DNA of 64,000 nucleotides from JACRLV01 sp045863555 (GCA_045863555.1 BTUU01000015.1:92060-156059); one strand, 5' to 3'; numbered from the stretch's first letter, positions 8,024 to 16,289 are shown. Numbers and translations are program-made. The notes: generated by a model from the letters alone, not told the origin.

Positions 8024-9488
8024 TTCCGCCTCCCGCCGGCGCAGTGCCGGGCAGGCTCGCCACTGCGGTCTTCTGCCGCTCGTCGGCGAGCTGGTTGAAA
8101 ATGTCCACAATGCTGATGTGCGCCGTGCAGGCGCGCGTACACCGGGCGCAGCCCACGCAGCCGCTCATGCCCGTGCGATGCTCGATCCACGATCCCTTGC
8201 GATAGATGCGATGCCGCAGCCGCTGCGCCGCCTTGGAGCGGAAGTTGTGGCCGCCCGCCACGAGCGCAAAATCCCGCAGCATGCAGCTGTCCCATGTGCG
8301 TTCGCGCGTACCCTTGCCGCCGGCGAGCTCCGTCTCGTCCTGGATGTCAAAGCAGTAACAGGTCGGGCAGGTCAGCGTGCACGAGCCGCACGAGTAGCAC
8401 CGCAGCGCGGTGGCCGCCCAGACGAGCGAGTCGTACGAGCCGGCGAGCAGGCCCGGAAGCTCCTGTCGCTTGACGCGCAGCCGTTTCTGAAACGCCGTCG
8501 CCTTGTGCTCGAGGTACCGCTCAAACCGCCGCTCGTCATCGAACGTCGGATCGCGCAGCGACCCGTTCTCCGCCGCCGCCAGCCACTTTCGCCCGGCTTC
8601 CGTGCCGAAGATCACGCCATAGTCCGCGGCGCTCCGCGTGCCGACCGGGTTGCCGTTGCCGCTCGCCGGCAGGGGATAGAGCATGATGTCGAATCCGCTC
8701 GACGCCGAGTCCGAGCCCATGTCGCGGCAGAAAGCCCCCGAGTCGCAGGTTGACGGGCAATCCACTCCGATGATGAGCGCGCTGGCCCGTCGGTCGAGAT
8801 AGTGCCGGTCGTGCTGATCCCGCGCGAAGACGTCGTCCAACAGCGCGATCGAGTGAAGATCGCACGGGTGAACGCCGACGATCGCGATCCGCGGCGCATC
8901 CACCACGGCGGTCGCTTCGAACCGCCGCGTCTGCGCGTCGTAGCGCAGCAGCGTCTCGCGCGGCGGCATGAGCGTCGCCTTCGGGCCGTAGACGCAGTAG
9001 TCGAATGCGAGATCGAGTTCGTCCGCCCGCGCCACGGACTCATAGAACCAGCGTCGGGGCGGACTGCACCGCGGCTCCTCGCGACGCACCGGCCCGACCA
9101 GCTTGTGCGTGGCGGCGAGCGCGTCGATGCGCTCCCGGAGTCCGTCCCGCGTGATTACCGCCTGGATCCACGGCCGCCCGACCGCCTCCCAGGAACCGCG
9201 CCGGTAGAGGCCCGCGTGCCCTTTCATTCCCACGTAGACGAGGGCGAGGAGGTACGCGATCGCAAACGCGGCCAGGAGGATGAGCCCGACCTGGAAGCCG
9301 ACGCCGCGGATGAGTTCTCCCGGCGACCAGCCGACACTCGCGCCCGGAATCAGCCAGGCCCGCACCGCGTGAATCGTCAATCCGACGCACACGGCGATCA
9401 GGATCAGCAGGTGGGGACAACCGATGAGAATGAACAGCGCGGTGCGCCCGACTTTTCGAACCGTCGGAAGCAGCTTGAGCCGAGTCAT
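8013..9488 (-). CDS. Hydrogenase 4Fe-4S (beta) subunit with an N-terminal membrane anchor
   Basis: First gene of the hydrogenase operon, 491 residues. From about residue 140 onward it matches the iron-sulfur beta subunit of group 3b hydrogenases/sulfhydrogenases: VVDAPRIAIVGVHPCDLHS, VDCPSTCDSGAFCRDMG, then two ferredoxin-type motifs, CYSCGSCTLTCPTCYCFD and CVGCARCTRACTAH. Unlike the usual beta subunit, it begins with two membrane helices (about 17-39 and 65-87) and a basic linker. The ATG chosen (MTRLKLLP) has GGGCGGA just upstream. The longer open frame to 9731 is Arg-rich and not protein-like. The fusion would tether an otherwise soluble complex to the membrane. Confidence 0.88.
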   Translation of the reverse strand: MTRLKLLPTVRKVGRTALFILIGCPHLLILIAVCVGLTIHAVRAWLIPGASVGWSPGELIRGVGFQVGLILLAAFAIAYLLALVYVGMKGHAGLYRRGSWEAVGRPWIQAVITRDGLRERIDALAATHKLVGPVRREEPRCSPPRRWFYESVARADELDLAFDYCVYGPKATLMPPRETLLRYDAQTRRFEATAVVDAPRIAIVGVHPCDLHSIALLDDVFARDQHDRHYLDRRASALIIGVDCPSTCDSGAFCRDMGSDSASSGFDIMLYPLPASGNGNPVGTRSAADYGVIFGTEAGRKWLAAAENGSLRDPTFDDERRFERYLEHKATAFQKRLRVKRQELPGLLAGSYDSLVWAATALRCYSCGSCTLTCPTCYCFDIQDETELAGGKGTRERTWDSCMLRDFALVAGGHNFRSKAAQRLRHRIYRKGSWIEHRTGMSGCVGCARCTRACTAHISIVDIFNQLADERQKTAVASLPGTAPAGGGNGR

Positions 9489-9851
9489 GCCGTCCGCCCT
9501 TTCAAGAGACGGCCGCCGCCCGAACTCTGCCAGGACGGCGAAGCAGGTCCGCCGGTCCTGTCCCTTCCGCCGAGGCCAGGGTCGGCCGGCGGTCGACTTT
9601 CGACCTCGGTTTTCGCGGCATTCCGCGTGCCGATCGGCCCGTTCGGATCTGCGGGCACGATGAATCTCGCCACCTGTGCCGCGTGCCGTTTTCAGGCCTG
9701 TTTTCACGGTCCGAGTGCGCATGCGCGGCATCGCGCATGCTCGGGGGAAATCCGCGCACCCCGCGCCGCTGCGCGAACTCGTGCAGTTTGCGACGGAGTT
9801 TCACGCTGCGGCGAACCGCGCATTCTCCGCCGCGCGACGCGCCCACTGTCG
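9489..9851 (-). promoter_or_regulatory. Intergenic region upstream of the hydrogenase operon
   Basis: 363 bp without a convincing gene, between the end of the cytidylate-kinase-like gene and the hydrogenase beta subunit. It is the largest gap in the 2.1-13.7 kb minus-strand run and the natural place for a hydrogenase promoter. I see no clear -35/-10 pair and no sigma-54 GG-N10-GC element. A small inverted repeat (CATGCGC / GCGCATG, near 9719-9740) is the only obvious structure. Confidence 0.35.
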
Positions 9852-10577
9852 TCAGACCACGGGTGAAGCGTGTTTTTCCGCGCTCCGGACCGAATCGCAG
9901 CGCTCCAGCGCCGCAAGGATCAACTGCCGGGCGGACTCCGGTGCGAAGCGGTCGGTGTTGAGGATCAGATCGAAGCGCAGGGGGTCGTCGACGCTGCGAC
10001 GAAAGTGGCGGCGGATGAATTCGGCCCGCTCGCGGTCGATCCGCGCCACCGCGCGCCGTGCCGAGGGATAGGCGATGTTCTGTTCGGCGGCATGCCGCTG
10101 CACGCGCACGTCGAACGGCGCAACGATGCGCACGCGCAGCCCGAACTCATGCGGCAGGATCAGATCCGCTGCCCGCCCGAGGAGGATCGCCGGTCCGACC
10201 CGGACGATGGCCAGCAATGTCTCCGTCAGGCGCGTGCGGTAGTCTCGGGGGCGGTCGGTGAGCAACAGGCTCTCCGGCATGCCCTCGAGCCAGGTCGCGT
10301 CGCGCTCGTCGAGCTGTTCATAGAGCCGCTGCCGGAGCGTGTCGCTTTCGGACATCGCCTGGAGAATCTGGCGGTCAAAGACGGGCCATCCCAGAGATGC
10401 GCCGAGCCCCGCGGCGATGGCGGACGCGCCCGCTCCCACCTGGCGCGAGATCGCGATGAATGGATTTACTTCGGGGGCGTCGTCGGGCGCACGAGCGGAC
10501 AAACCCAGTTCCCACTGGCGAAGCTGCCGCTCCACCAGTGCCTCGATATCGAACGAATGCGGCTGTGTGTCGCGCAT
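9852..10577 (-). CDS. Cytidylate kinase-like family protein
   Basis: Protein of 241 residues with a P-loop-like start at about 43-57 (ISRQVGAGASAIA), then WPVFDRQIL. An internal segment (AILLGRAADLIL, VRIVAPFDVRVQR) is typical of cytidylate-kinase-like NTP-binding proteins. These are not the housekeeping CMP kinase, and their substrate is generally unknown. It is the last gene of the 2-oxoacid:ferredoxin oxidoreductase cluster, after the 74-residue gene. The position suggests a nucleotide-linked function tied to that enzyme, but this is inference. Confidence 0.8.
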   Translation of the reverse strand: MRDTQPHSFDIEALVERQLRQWELGLSARAPDDAPEVNPFIAISRQVGAGASAIAAGLGASLGWPVFDRQILQAMSESDTLRQRLYEQLDERDATWLEGMPESLLLTDRPRDYRTRLTETLLAIVRVGPAILLGRAADLILPHEFGLRVRIVAPFDVRVQRHAAEQNIAYPSARRAVARIDRERAEFIRRHFRRSVDDPLRFDLILNTDRFAPESARQLILAALERCDSVRSAEKHASPVV

Positions 10578-10629
10578 GACGGTACCCCGCCGCGCGCTCC
10601 GCCAGCGGTTGTGCGCCGGCGGCGTCCGG

Positions 10630-10854
10630 TTACAGCGTCGCTTCCACCAGCGTCGAACGCCGGGCCGCCTGGGCGTCGGCAGCCGTCAGGAAGCAATACA
10701 GGTCTTCGCCTTCGACTGATTTTAGGCACAGGCCAGCCCGTTCGACGGCCTCGGCATATTCCAGCGCCCGTTCCAGCACCCAGCGCGGATGTGTTGCGTG
10801 CGGATGCCGCAGCAGCCATTCGCGGGCCTGATCGATTTCACCCATATTTCGCAT
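10630..10854 (-). CDS. Small uncharacterised protein in the ferredoxin oxidoreductase cluster
   Basis: 74 residues, start ATG preceded by GGAGA at a good distance. I do not recognise a family. It has no membrane segment or Cys motif. The sequence looks like two or three amphipathic helices (REWLLRHPHATHPRWVLERALEYAEAVERAG would span them), then a short strand (EDLYCFLTAADAQ). It lies 24 bp after the gamma subunit gene and 52 bp before the cytidylate-kinase-like gene, so it probably belongs to that operon. Confidence 0.6.
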   Translation of the reverse strand: MRNMGEIDQAREWLLRHPHATHPRWVLERALEYAEAVERAGLCLKSVEGEDLYCFLTAADAQAARRSTLVEATL

Positions 10855-10878
10855 GTACGGTCTCCTGGTCCGATTGAA

Positions 10879-11442
10879 TCACCTGCAACCCACTGGCGCT
10901 CCCGCCGCGTGAACGTGCTCCGCCCCCAGGCGCAGCGCCTTGAAATTCGCTTCCAGCGCTTCCGGCTTCTTCGCACCCAGCCGTTTCTGGATTGCCCGCT
11001 CCAGCGCCGCCGGCGATACCGACGGCCGCAGCGCCAGCAGCGCGCCGAGGATCACCACATTGGCCGTGCGTTCGTTGCCGGCCTCGCGGGCGAGCCGGCT
11101 CGCGGGGACGTAGCAGGACTCGATGTCCGTTCTCGCGCAACGCACCGGGATCAGGTCGTCGTTTGCGAGCAGCAGTCCGCCCGGCCGGACGATCGACGCG
11201 AACCGGTCTTGCGACGGTTCGTTCATCACGATCACGGCGTCGTACTGCCGTGAGATCGGCGCGCCGATCTCCTCGTCCGCGATGATCGTCGCACAGTTCG
11301 CCGTCCCGCCGCGCATCTCGGGGCCGTAGGAAGGGAACCACGTCGCGTGAAATCCTTCGTCCATCGCGGCTTCCGCGAGAAGCTGCCCCATCAGCAGAAT
11401 TCCCTGGCCGCCAAACCCCGCGATCAGCGTCTGAAGTTGCAT
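10879..11442 (-). CDS. korC: 2-oxoacid:ferredoxin oxidoreductase gamma subunit
   Basis: 187-residue gamma subunit of a thiamine-dependent 2-oxoacid:ferredoxin oxidoreductase, which oxidatively decarboxylates a 2-oxoacid to an acyl-CoA and reduces ferredoxin. Family motifs: LIAGFGGQGILLMGQLLAEA at the start, SYGPEMRGGTANCATII, and NVVILGALLAL. It follows the beta subunit at 44 bp in the order delta-alpha-beta-gamma. Substrate preference (2-oxoglutarate or branched-chain) cannot be read from this subunit. Confidence 0.9.
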   Translation of the reverse strand: MQLQTLIAGFGGQGILLMGQLLAEAAMDEGFHATWFPSYGPEMRGGTANCATIIADEEIGAPISRQYDAVIVMNEPSQDRFASIVRPGGLLLANDDLIPVRCARTDIESCYVPASRLAREAGNERTANVVILGALLALRPSVSPAALERAIQKRLGAKKPEALEANFKALRLGAEHVHAAGAPVGCR

Positions 11443-11486
11443 CTCAACGCTCCCGGCCGCCCTTGCGGCCCGGCTTTGCCGCCGCG

Positions 11487-12317
11487 CTACGCCGAGGCGC
11501 TCGCGGCCGGCGTCAGCTTGTCGACGAACACTTTCGTGGGAAACGCGTGTACCACGGTTTCATCGACATATTTCATCGCCTCGATCGGCGTCATGTGCCA
11601 CTGAACGGGGCAGGTCGAAAGAAACTCGATCATCCCGAATCCGACGTCGTCGAGCTGCGCCTGAATCGCTTTCCGCATGTATTTTCGGGCCGCGATGACG
11701 TTCTTCGGGCTCGTCATGGGCACCCGCGCCGCGTATGCGACGCCCGGCAGTGTCGAAAGCATCTCGCACATGTGAATCGGCGCGCCGGTCAGGCGTTCGT
11801 CTCGCCCGCGCGGGCTCGTCGTCGTCTTCTGGCCGATCAGCGAGGTCGGCGCCATCTGGCCGCCGGTCATCCCATACGTGCCGTTGTTGATGAAGAAAAC
11901 GGTGATCCGCTCGCCCCGCGCCGCGGCGTGGACGATCTCCGCCATGCCGATCGACGCGAGATCGCCGTCGCCCTGGTAAGTGAAGACGAATCGCTTCGGA
12001 TCGCAGCGTTTCACCGCCGTCGCGACCGCCGGTGCCCGGCCGTGGCTCGCTTCGATATGGTCGAATTCGAAATACTCATAGGCAAATACCGCGCATCCCA
12101 CTGGGCAGACGCCCACGGTGCGGTCCATGAGTCCGAATTCGTCCACCATCTGGCCGACCAGGCGGTGGATGATCCCGTGCGTGCAGCCAGGGCAGTAGTG
12201 CAGCATTTTCTCGGACATCGAATGCGGCCGCGAAATGACGCATTCCCGCGGCGTTTCGACGACAGTCCCGGCGTCCTTTGCAACTGCTTCGTGAACATCG
12301 GTGGCCGTTTCCGGCAT
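11487..12317 (-). CDS. korB: 2-oxoacid:ferredoxin oxidoreductase beta subunit (TPP-binding)
   Basis: 276-residue thiamine-pyrophosphate-binding subunit. The TPP motif runs from YQGDGDLASIGMAE to VFFINNGTYGMTGGQ. Cys residues in HYCPGCTHG, CPVGCAVF and STCPVQW fit the iron-sulfur cluster of this family. The start is the ATG giving MPETATD. A full Shine-Dalgarno (GGAGGTGAT) spans the alpha stop codon just before it, so a GTG three codons earlier is less likely. The family is close to both KorB and VorA. Confidence 0.9.
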   Translation of the reverse strand: MPETATDVHEAVAKDAGTVVETPRECVISRPHSMSEKMLHYCPGCTHGIIHRLVGQMVDEFGLMDRTVGVCPVGCAVFAYEYFEFDHIEASHGRAPAVATAVKRCDPKRFVFTYQGDGDLASIGMAEIVHAAARGERITVFFINNGTYGMTGGQMAPTSLIGQKTTTSPRGRDERLTGAPIHMCEMLSTLPGVAYAARVPMTSPKNVIAARKYMRKAIQAQLDDVGFGMIEFLSTCPVQWHMTPIEAMKYVDETVVHAFPTKVFVDKLTPAASASA

Positions 12318-12322
12318 GGGGA

Positions 12323-13447
12323 TCACCTCCCGCCCTGCAGGTAGCCCTGCAGCACGTCTTCGAGTTCTTCCGGCGAGGGAAGCACGCCGCCCATTCGCCC
12401 GAAAAAGTGAACCGGGCAGCGGCCTTCCACGGCAAGGCGCACGTCTTCGAGCATCTGGCCGGAACTCAGTTCCACGACGAGCAGCGATTTCACCCGCGTC
12501 GCCAGTTCCGCGATCGCCTCGGTGGGGAATGGATAGAGCGTGATCGGCCGCAGCAGCCCGACCCGCTTGCCGCGCTGCCGCAGCACGCGCACCGCCGAGT
12601 AGGCGAGCCGCGCCGAGATGCCGTAGGCGATAACGACGATTTCCGCATCATCGACCTGCCGCGCATCGAAGCGGACTTCGCGCCGCGCCTCAAGATACGC
12701 CGCCTGCAACTCTTCGCAGTGCGCGCACAACTCGTTCGGATCGAGCCACAGCGAGTTCACGACGTTCTTGTGGTCGCGCGTGCCGCGCCCAGTTGTGGCC
12801 CATGGCCGCTCCGCCCGCGGGACGGGTGGGAACTCCGACGGAACGACCGCAGGCTCGAGCATCGCCCCGAGCACGGCATCGGCGAGAATGAACCCGGGCA
12901 CGCGGTAACGCTCGGAGAGATCGAAGGCCAGCGACGGGAAATCGAACATTTCCTGCACGTTCCAGGGGGCCAGCACGATATTGTGATAGTCGCCGTGGCC
13001 GCCGCCCTTGCACGCCTGGAAATAGTCCCCTTGCGACGGAGCGATATTTCCCAGCCCCGGACCGCCCCGCATGATATTTACAATTAGACAGGGGAGTCGC
13101 GCCCCGGCGATGTAGCTCAAGCCTTCCATCATCAGGCTGATGCCGGGGCCGGAACTCGTCGTCATGGCCCGGTGGCCGGCCGCGGCTGCGCCGTAGACCA
13201 TGTTGATCGAGGCGACCTCGCTTTCGGCCTGGAGGAACACCCGGCCGAGGCGGGGCAGGACGTCGGACAGGATCTCGGGGATCTCGTTCTGCGGCGTGAT
13301 GGGATACCCGAAGAAGCAGTCCAACCCGCCCGCTACCGCGCCGAGCGCGATGGCCTCGTTGCCTTTCACCAGCCGCCGCGTGCTGGTTCGCTTCTCGGCC
13401 ACGGGCGGTGCCGCCCCGCGCACAACTCCGTTGAGTGTCGCTTGCAT
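12323..13447 (-). CDS. korA: 2-oxoacid:ferredoxin oxidoreductase alpha subunit (KorA/VorB type)
   Basis: 374-residue alpha subunit. Hallmarks: KGNEAIALGAVAGGLDCFF, GYPITPQNEIPE, SGPGISLMMEGLSYIAGA, and MRGGPGLGNIAPSQGDYFQA. This form is often annotated VorB (3-methyl-2-oxobutanoate:ferredoxin oxidoreductase) as well as KorA, so the substrate should be left open. The ATG is two bases after the stop of the ferredoxin-like delta subunit. The enzyme would feed low-potential electrons to ferredoxin, and is encoded next to the hydrogenase and divergently from the Na+-type ATP synthase. Confidence 0.9.
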   Translation of the reverse strand: MQATLNGVVRGAAPPVAEKRTSTRRLVKGNEAIALGAVAGGLDCFFGYPITPQNEIPEILSDVLPRLGRVFLQAESEVASINMVYGAAAAGHRAMTTSSGPGISLMMEGLSYIAGARLPCLIVNIMRGGPGLGNIAPSQGDYFQACKGGGHGDYHNIVLAPWNVQEMFDFPSLAFDLSERYRVPGFILADAVLGAMLEPAVVPSEFPPVPRAERPWATTGRGTRDHKNVVNSLWLDPNELCAHCEELQAAYLEARREVRFDARQVDDAEIVVIAYGISARLAYSAVRVLRQRGKRVGLLRPITLYPFPTEAIAELATRVKSLLVVELSSGQMLEDVRLAVEGRCPVHFFGRMGGVLPSPEELEDVLQGYLQGGR

Positions 13448-13449
13448 GG

Positions 13450-13698
13450 CTATCCCTTCGTTTTGTCGCCCGACGAGGCCGACTTGGTGCGGACCTTCCG
13501 GTAGACCGACATGCCCGCTTCCGGGCACATCTCGGCGCACAGCGCGCACGCGTTGCATTTTTCCGGTTCGGGGAGTTCCGCGACGTGATAACCGAGCGAG
13601 TTGAGGTCGTCGGAGAGTTTGAGGAGATGTGTCGGACAGAACTCCACGCACAGGCCGCAGCCCTTGCATCGCTGCCGTTCAATCTTGAGTGGGTCCAT
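13450..13698 (-). CDS. korD: 2-oxoacid:ferredoxin oxidoreductase delta subunit (2x 4Fe-4S ferredoxin)
   Basis: 82-residue ferredoxin-like subunit with two complete [4Fe-4S] motifs, CKGCGLCVEFCP and CNACALCAEMCP, which pass electrons to the external ferredoxin. I chose the ATG giving MDPLKIE. An in-frame TTG at 13734 could extend it by twelve residues, but these lack family similarity. It is first in the operon, with its promoter in the 148 bp shared with the divergent ATP synthase operon. Confidence 0.9.
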   Translation of the reverse strand: MDPLKIERQRCKGCGLCVEFCPTHLLKLSDDLNSLGYHVAELPEPEKCNACALCAEMCPEAGMSVYRKVRTKSASSGDKTKG

Positions 13699-13746
13699 TT
13701 CCCACCAGCCCTTTCTGGTGACATCTCCTAGCAACTCGCGTGCCCG

Positions 13747-13777
13747 ATGAACCAGCTTTCAAGTGAAGCTGGTTCAT
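13747..13777. promoter_or_regulatory. Perfect inverted repeat in the kor/atp divergent region
   Basis: ATGAACCAGCTT (13747-13758) and AAGCTGGTTCAT (13766-13777) form a perfect 12-bp inverted repeat with a 7-nt centre. It lies in the 148-bp space between the divergent ferredoxin oxidoreductase and ATP synthase operons, about 50 bp before korD and 70 bp before atpD. It could be an operator controlling both operons or a hairpin in the korD leader. No T-run follows on either strand, so a terminator is less likely. Confidence 0.5.
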
Positions 13778-13846
13778 TGCCGCGAATGGAACGTCGATTG
13801 CCGCAAGGCTCTCTTGTTCGGCGCGCGACCGTGACTGGGAGCCGCC

Positions 13847-15268
13847 ATGAAGGACCGTGCAGACCACATTCCAGCACTCTCCGGCGAGCCAGGCGGACTC
13901 GTCGCAGGCGTGCGAGGGAGTGTCGTCGACGCGACTTTTCAGCACGCACTCCCCTCCATCAACCACACGCTCCGCGCCGGAGCCGATCAGCGCGTCATCC
14001 TCGAAGTCGTCGCCCACCTCGACGAGCGCCATGTGCGCGGAATCGCGCTGACTACCACCCGCGGCCTCGCGCGGGGCGACCCGGTCTGGGATTCCGGACA
14101 CTCCCTCGAATCAGCGGTCGGCCAGCAGCTACTCGGACGTGTCCTGGATGTGTTTGGTGAGGCAATCGACGGCGGCGTTTCACTCGCGGGCCTTCCGCAT
14201 CGACCGATCCACCGCGCGCCCATTCCGATCATCGATCGCACGAGCCGCACCGAGTTTTTCGAAACCGGCATCAAGGCGATCGACCTGCTCGTGCCGCTCG
14301 AGCGCGGCGGCAAGGCCGGACTTTTCGGAGGCGCAGGCGTCGGCAAGACCGTGCTCGTCATGGAGCTGATTCACAACATGGCCGCGCGGCATGCTGGGAT
14401 CAGCATTTTCTGCGGCATCGGCGAACGCAGCCGGGAGGGCGAGGAGCTCTACCGCGAGCTGCGCGACGTCGGCGTCCTCGGCAAGGCGGTGCTTGTCTTC
14501 GGCCAGATGAACGAACAGCCCGGAGCGCGCTTCCGCGTTGGCCACACGGCCCTGACGATCGCCGAATATTTCCGTGACGACCAGCGCCGCGACGTCCTGC
14601 TACTCATCGATAATATCTACCGTTTCGTCCAGGCCGGCTCGGAAGTCTCGGGCCTGCTCGGCCGCCTTCCCTCGCGCCTCGGCTATCAGCCCACGCTGGC
14701 GACGGAGCTTGCAGAACTCGAAGAGCGGATTTGCAGCACCTCCAGTGGTTCGATCACCTCCGTCCAGGCCGTCTACGTTCCCGCGGACGACTTTACCGAC
14801 CCCGCCGCATCGCACACCTTCGGACACCTCTCCGCGTCGGTCGTCCTCTCGCGGGATCGCGCCAGCCAGGGCCTGCTGCCCGCGATCGACCCGCTCCGGT
14901 CATCGTCCAAGATGCTCAACCGTCAGGTCGTCGGCGACCGGCACTACGGCGTCGCCGAACAGGTGCGCAGCACCCTCGCCAACTACGAGGAGCTCAAGGA
15001 CATCATCGCGATGCTCGGGCTCGAGGAGCTCTCGCAGGATGATCAGCGGATCGTTCATCGCGCCCGTCGGCTGGAACGCTTCCTCACCCAGCCGTTCCAC
15101 GTGACCGAGCAGTTCACCGGCCGGCCCGGCCGGGCGGTCGACCTGGCGAGCACGATCGACGGCTGCGAGCGGATCCTCCGCGACGAATTCGCCGGTTATT
15201 CCGAGCGCGATCTGTACATGCTCGGCCGGATCGACGAGGCCGCGAAGACGGGGGAGGTGGCGGCATGA
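13847..15268 (+). CDS. atpD: N-type ATP synthase beta subunit
   Basis: Catalytic F1 beta subunit, 473 residues. The Walker A motif is GGAGVGKT at 161-168, with GERSREG and LLLIDNIYRFVQAGSEVSGLLGR further on. It opens a nine-gene operon in the order D-C-Q-R-B-E-F-A-G, which is diagnostic of N-ATPases, a second ATP synthase type spread by lateral transfer and often Na+-linked. It overlaps atpC by the ATGA junction. The organism's ordinary ATP synthase, if present, is outside the window. Confidence 0.95.
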   Translation: MKDRADHIPALSGEPGGLVAGVRGSVVDATFQHALPSINHTLRAGADQRVILEVVAHLDERHVRGIALTTTRGLARGDPVWDSGHSLESAVGQQLLGRVLDVFGEAIDGGVSLAGLPHRPIHRAPIPIIDRTSRTEFFETGIKAIDLLVPLERGGKAGLFGGAGVGKTVLVMELIHNMAARHAGISIFCGIGERSREGEELYRELRDVGVLGKAVLVFGQMNEQPGARFRVGHTALTIAEYFRDDQRRDVLLLIDNIYRFVQAGSEVSGLLGRLPSRLGYQPTLATELAELEERICSTSSGSITSVQAVYVPADDFTDPAASHTFGHLSASVVLSRDRASQGLLPAIDPLRSSSKMLNRQVVGDRHYGVAEQVRSTLANYEELKDIIAMLGLEELSQDDQRIVHRARRLERFLTQPFHVTEQFTGRPGRAVDLASTIDGCERILRDEFAGYSERDLYMLGRIDEAAKTGEVAA

Positions 15269-15660
15269 CGCTCCGCGTGCTCATTCCCGCCGCCGTCGCC
15301 CTCGATCGCCCCGCGACCGCGATCAGTGCCTGCACGGAGCGCGGCTCGTTCCGCCTCCTGCCGCGCCACCGCGACTGCGTCATCCCCCTCGCTCCGGGGA
15401 TCCTCTCCGCTCGCGCCGCGGGCGGCCACGACGATTACTACGCCGTCGACGGCGGCACACTGGTGAAATGCGGCCGCTCGGTCGTGATTTCGACGCGCCG
15501 ATTCGTCGGTCCGGCGCCGCTGGGGACGCTCAGGAGGACCGTTCAGGAGCGTTTTCGCACCCTTGACGAACGGGAAAAGAAGGCTCGTTCGACGATTGCG
15601 AAACTGGAAGCCGCACTCGCGCGGCAGCTTTTGGATCTGAAACACCATGCGGGCGCCTAA
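15265..15660 (+). CDS. atpC: N-type ATP synthase epsilon subunit
   Basis: 131-residue epsilon subunit of the central stalk. The N-terminal beta-sandwich pattern is visible (GSFRLLPRHRDCVIPLAPGI, then a DGG turn), followed by a C-terminal helical hairpin (TLDEREKKARSTIAKLEAAL). It starts at the ATGA overlap with atpD and its end overlaps atpQ by 14 bp. Placement immediately after the beta gene is typical of N-ATPase operons. Confidence 0.9.
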   Translation: MTLRVLIPAAVALDRPATAISACTERGSFRLLPRHRDCVIPLAPGILSARAAGGHDDYYAVDGGTLVKCGRSVVISTRRFVGPAPLGTLRRTVQERFRTLDEREKKARSTIAKLEAALARQLLDLKHHAGA

Positions 15661-15997
15661 GCCCATCTCGGATTCCTCGGAAACGCGATCGCGCGAGCGC
15701 TTCGCTCAGAGTGTCGGCACGCAGGAGCGCCAGCGCCTGCGCGGCCAGCGCCGCAGGCACCGCAGCGTCTGGCTGGGTCTCGGCGTGGTGGGCTTGGTGG
15801 GGTGGTCGATCGCCACGCCGCCGCTCGTCGGCGCGTTCGCCGGCGCCTGGCTCGATCGCCGCTGGCCGGCGCACTTCTCCTGGACGCTGTCGCTGCTGCT
15901 GCTCGGCTTGGCATTCGGCTGCGCGAACGCGTGGCTCTGGATCAACCGCGAACGCCGCGAGATGTTCGACGATGGCGAGGAGGAGCAGGATGTCTGA
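15647..15997 (+). CDS. atpQ: N-ATPase accessory membrane protein AtpQ (AtpI/AtpZ-like)
   Basis: 116 residues with a basic N-terminus and two membrane helices (about 43-67 and 77-99). The GxxxGAWLDRRW turn between them is typical of the AtpI/AtpZ family. AtpQ is one of the two extra genes peculiar to N-ATPase operons and probably helps assemble the rotor ring or load the metal ion. Its acidic tail ends 8 bp into atpR. Confidence 0.85.
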   Translation: MRAPKPISDSSETRSRERFAQSVGTQERQRLRGQRRRHRSVWLGLGVVGLVGWSIATPPLVGAFAGAWLDRRWPAHFSWTLSLLLLGLAFGCANAWLWINRERREMFDDGEEEQDV

Positions 15998-16286
15998 GAC
16001 GCTGCACAGTGCATGGGTGATGCTGGCCGCCGCCGTGCTCGGCCAGCTGAACGCCTGGGCCCTGCACGCGACCGTCGCGCGGCTCGCTCGCGGCACGGTT
16101 CGGCCCTGGCTCGTCCTTGTTGCCGGTCCGCCGCGGCTCCTGATCCTGGCCGGCCTCCTCGTGCTTCTCGCCGGCGATCGCTGGGATCTCTGGGTCTGCG
16201 TCCTCGTCGGACTCGTACTGGCGCGCGGCGTGTCACTCTGGCTGATCGGGTCCGACCGCCCGCGCGGCCGCCCCGCGGGAGCGTGA
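15990..16286 (+). CDS. atpR: N-ATPase-specific membrane protein AtpR
   Basis: 98 residues, three predicted membrane helices. AtpR occurs only in N-ATPase operons, between atpQ and atpB, and has been proposed to interact through membrane-embedded Arg residues with the c subunits during ring assembly. Arg residues within or beside helices (TVARLARG, PPRLLIL, LARGVSLW) fit that idea. The ATG has GAGGAGGAGCAGG directly before it, a very strong ribosome site, and overlaps the atpQ stop. Confidence 0.85.
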   Translation: MSETLHSAWVMLAAAVLGQLNAWALHATVARLARGTVRPWLVLVAGPPRLLILAGLLVLLAGDRWDLWVCVLVGLVLARGVSLWLIGSDRPRGRPAGA

Positions 16287-16289
16287 AAA

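Noticed and set aside
9485..9673. Minus-strand 62-codon frame ending in an ATGA overlap with the hydrogenase beta subunit gene
   Set aside because: The overlap is suggestive, but the GTG start has no ribosome site, and the product is Pro/Gly/Arg-rich with no hydrophobic core. It probably arises by chance in high-GC DNA.
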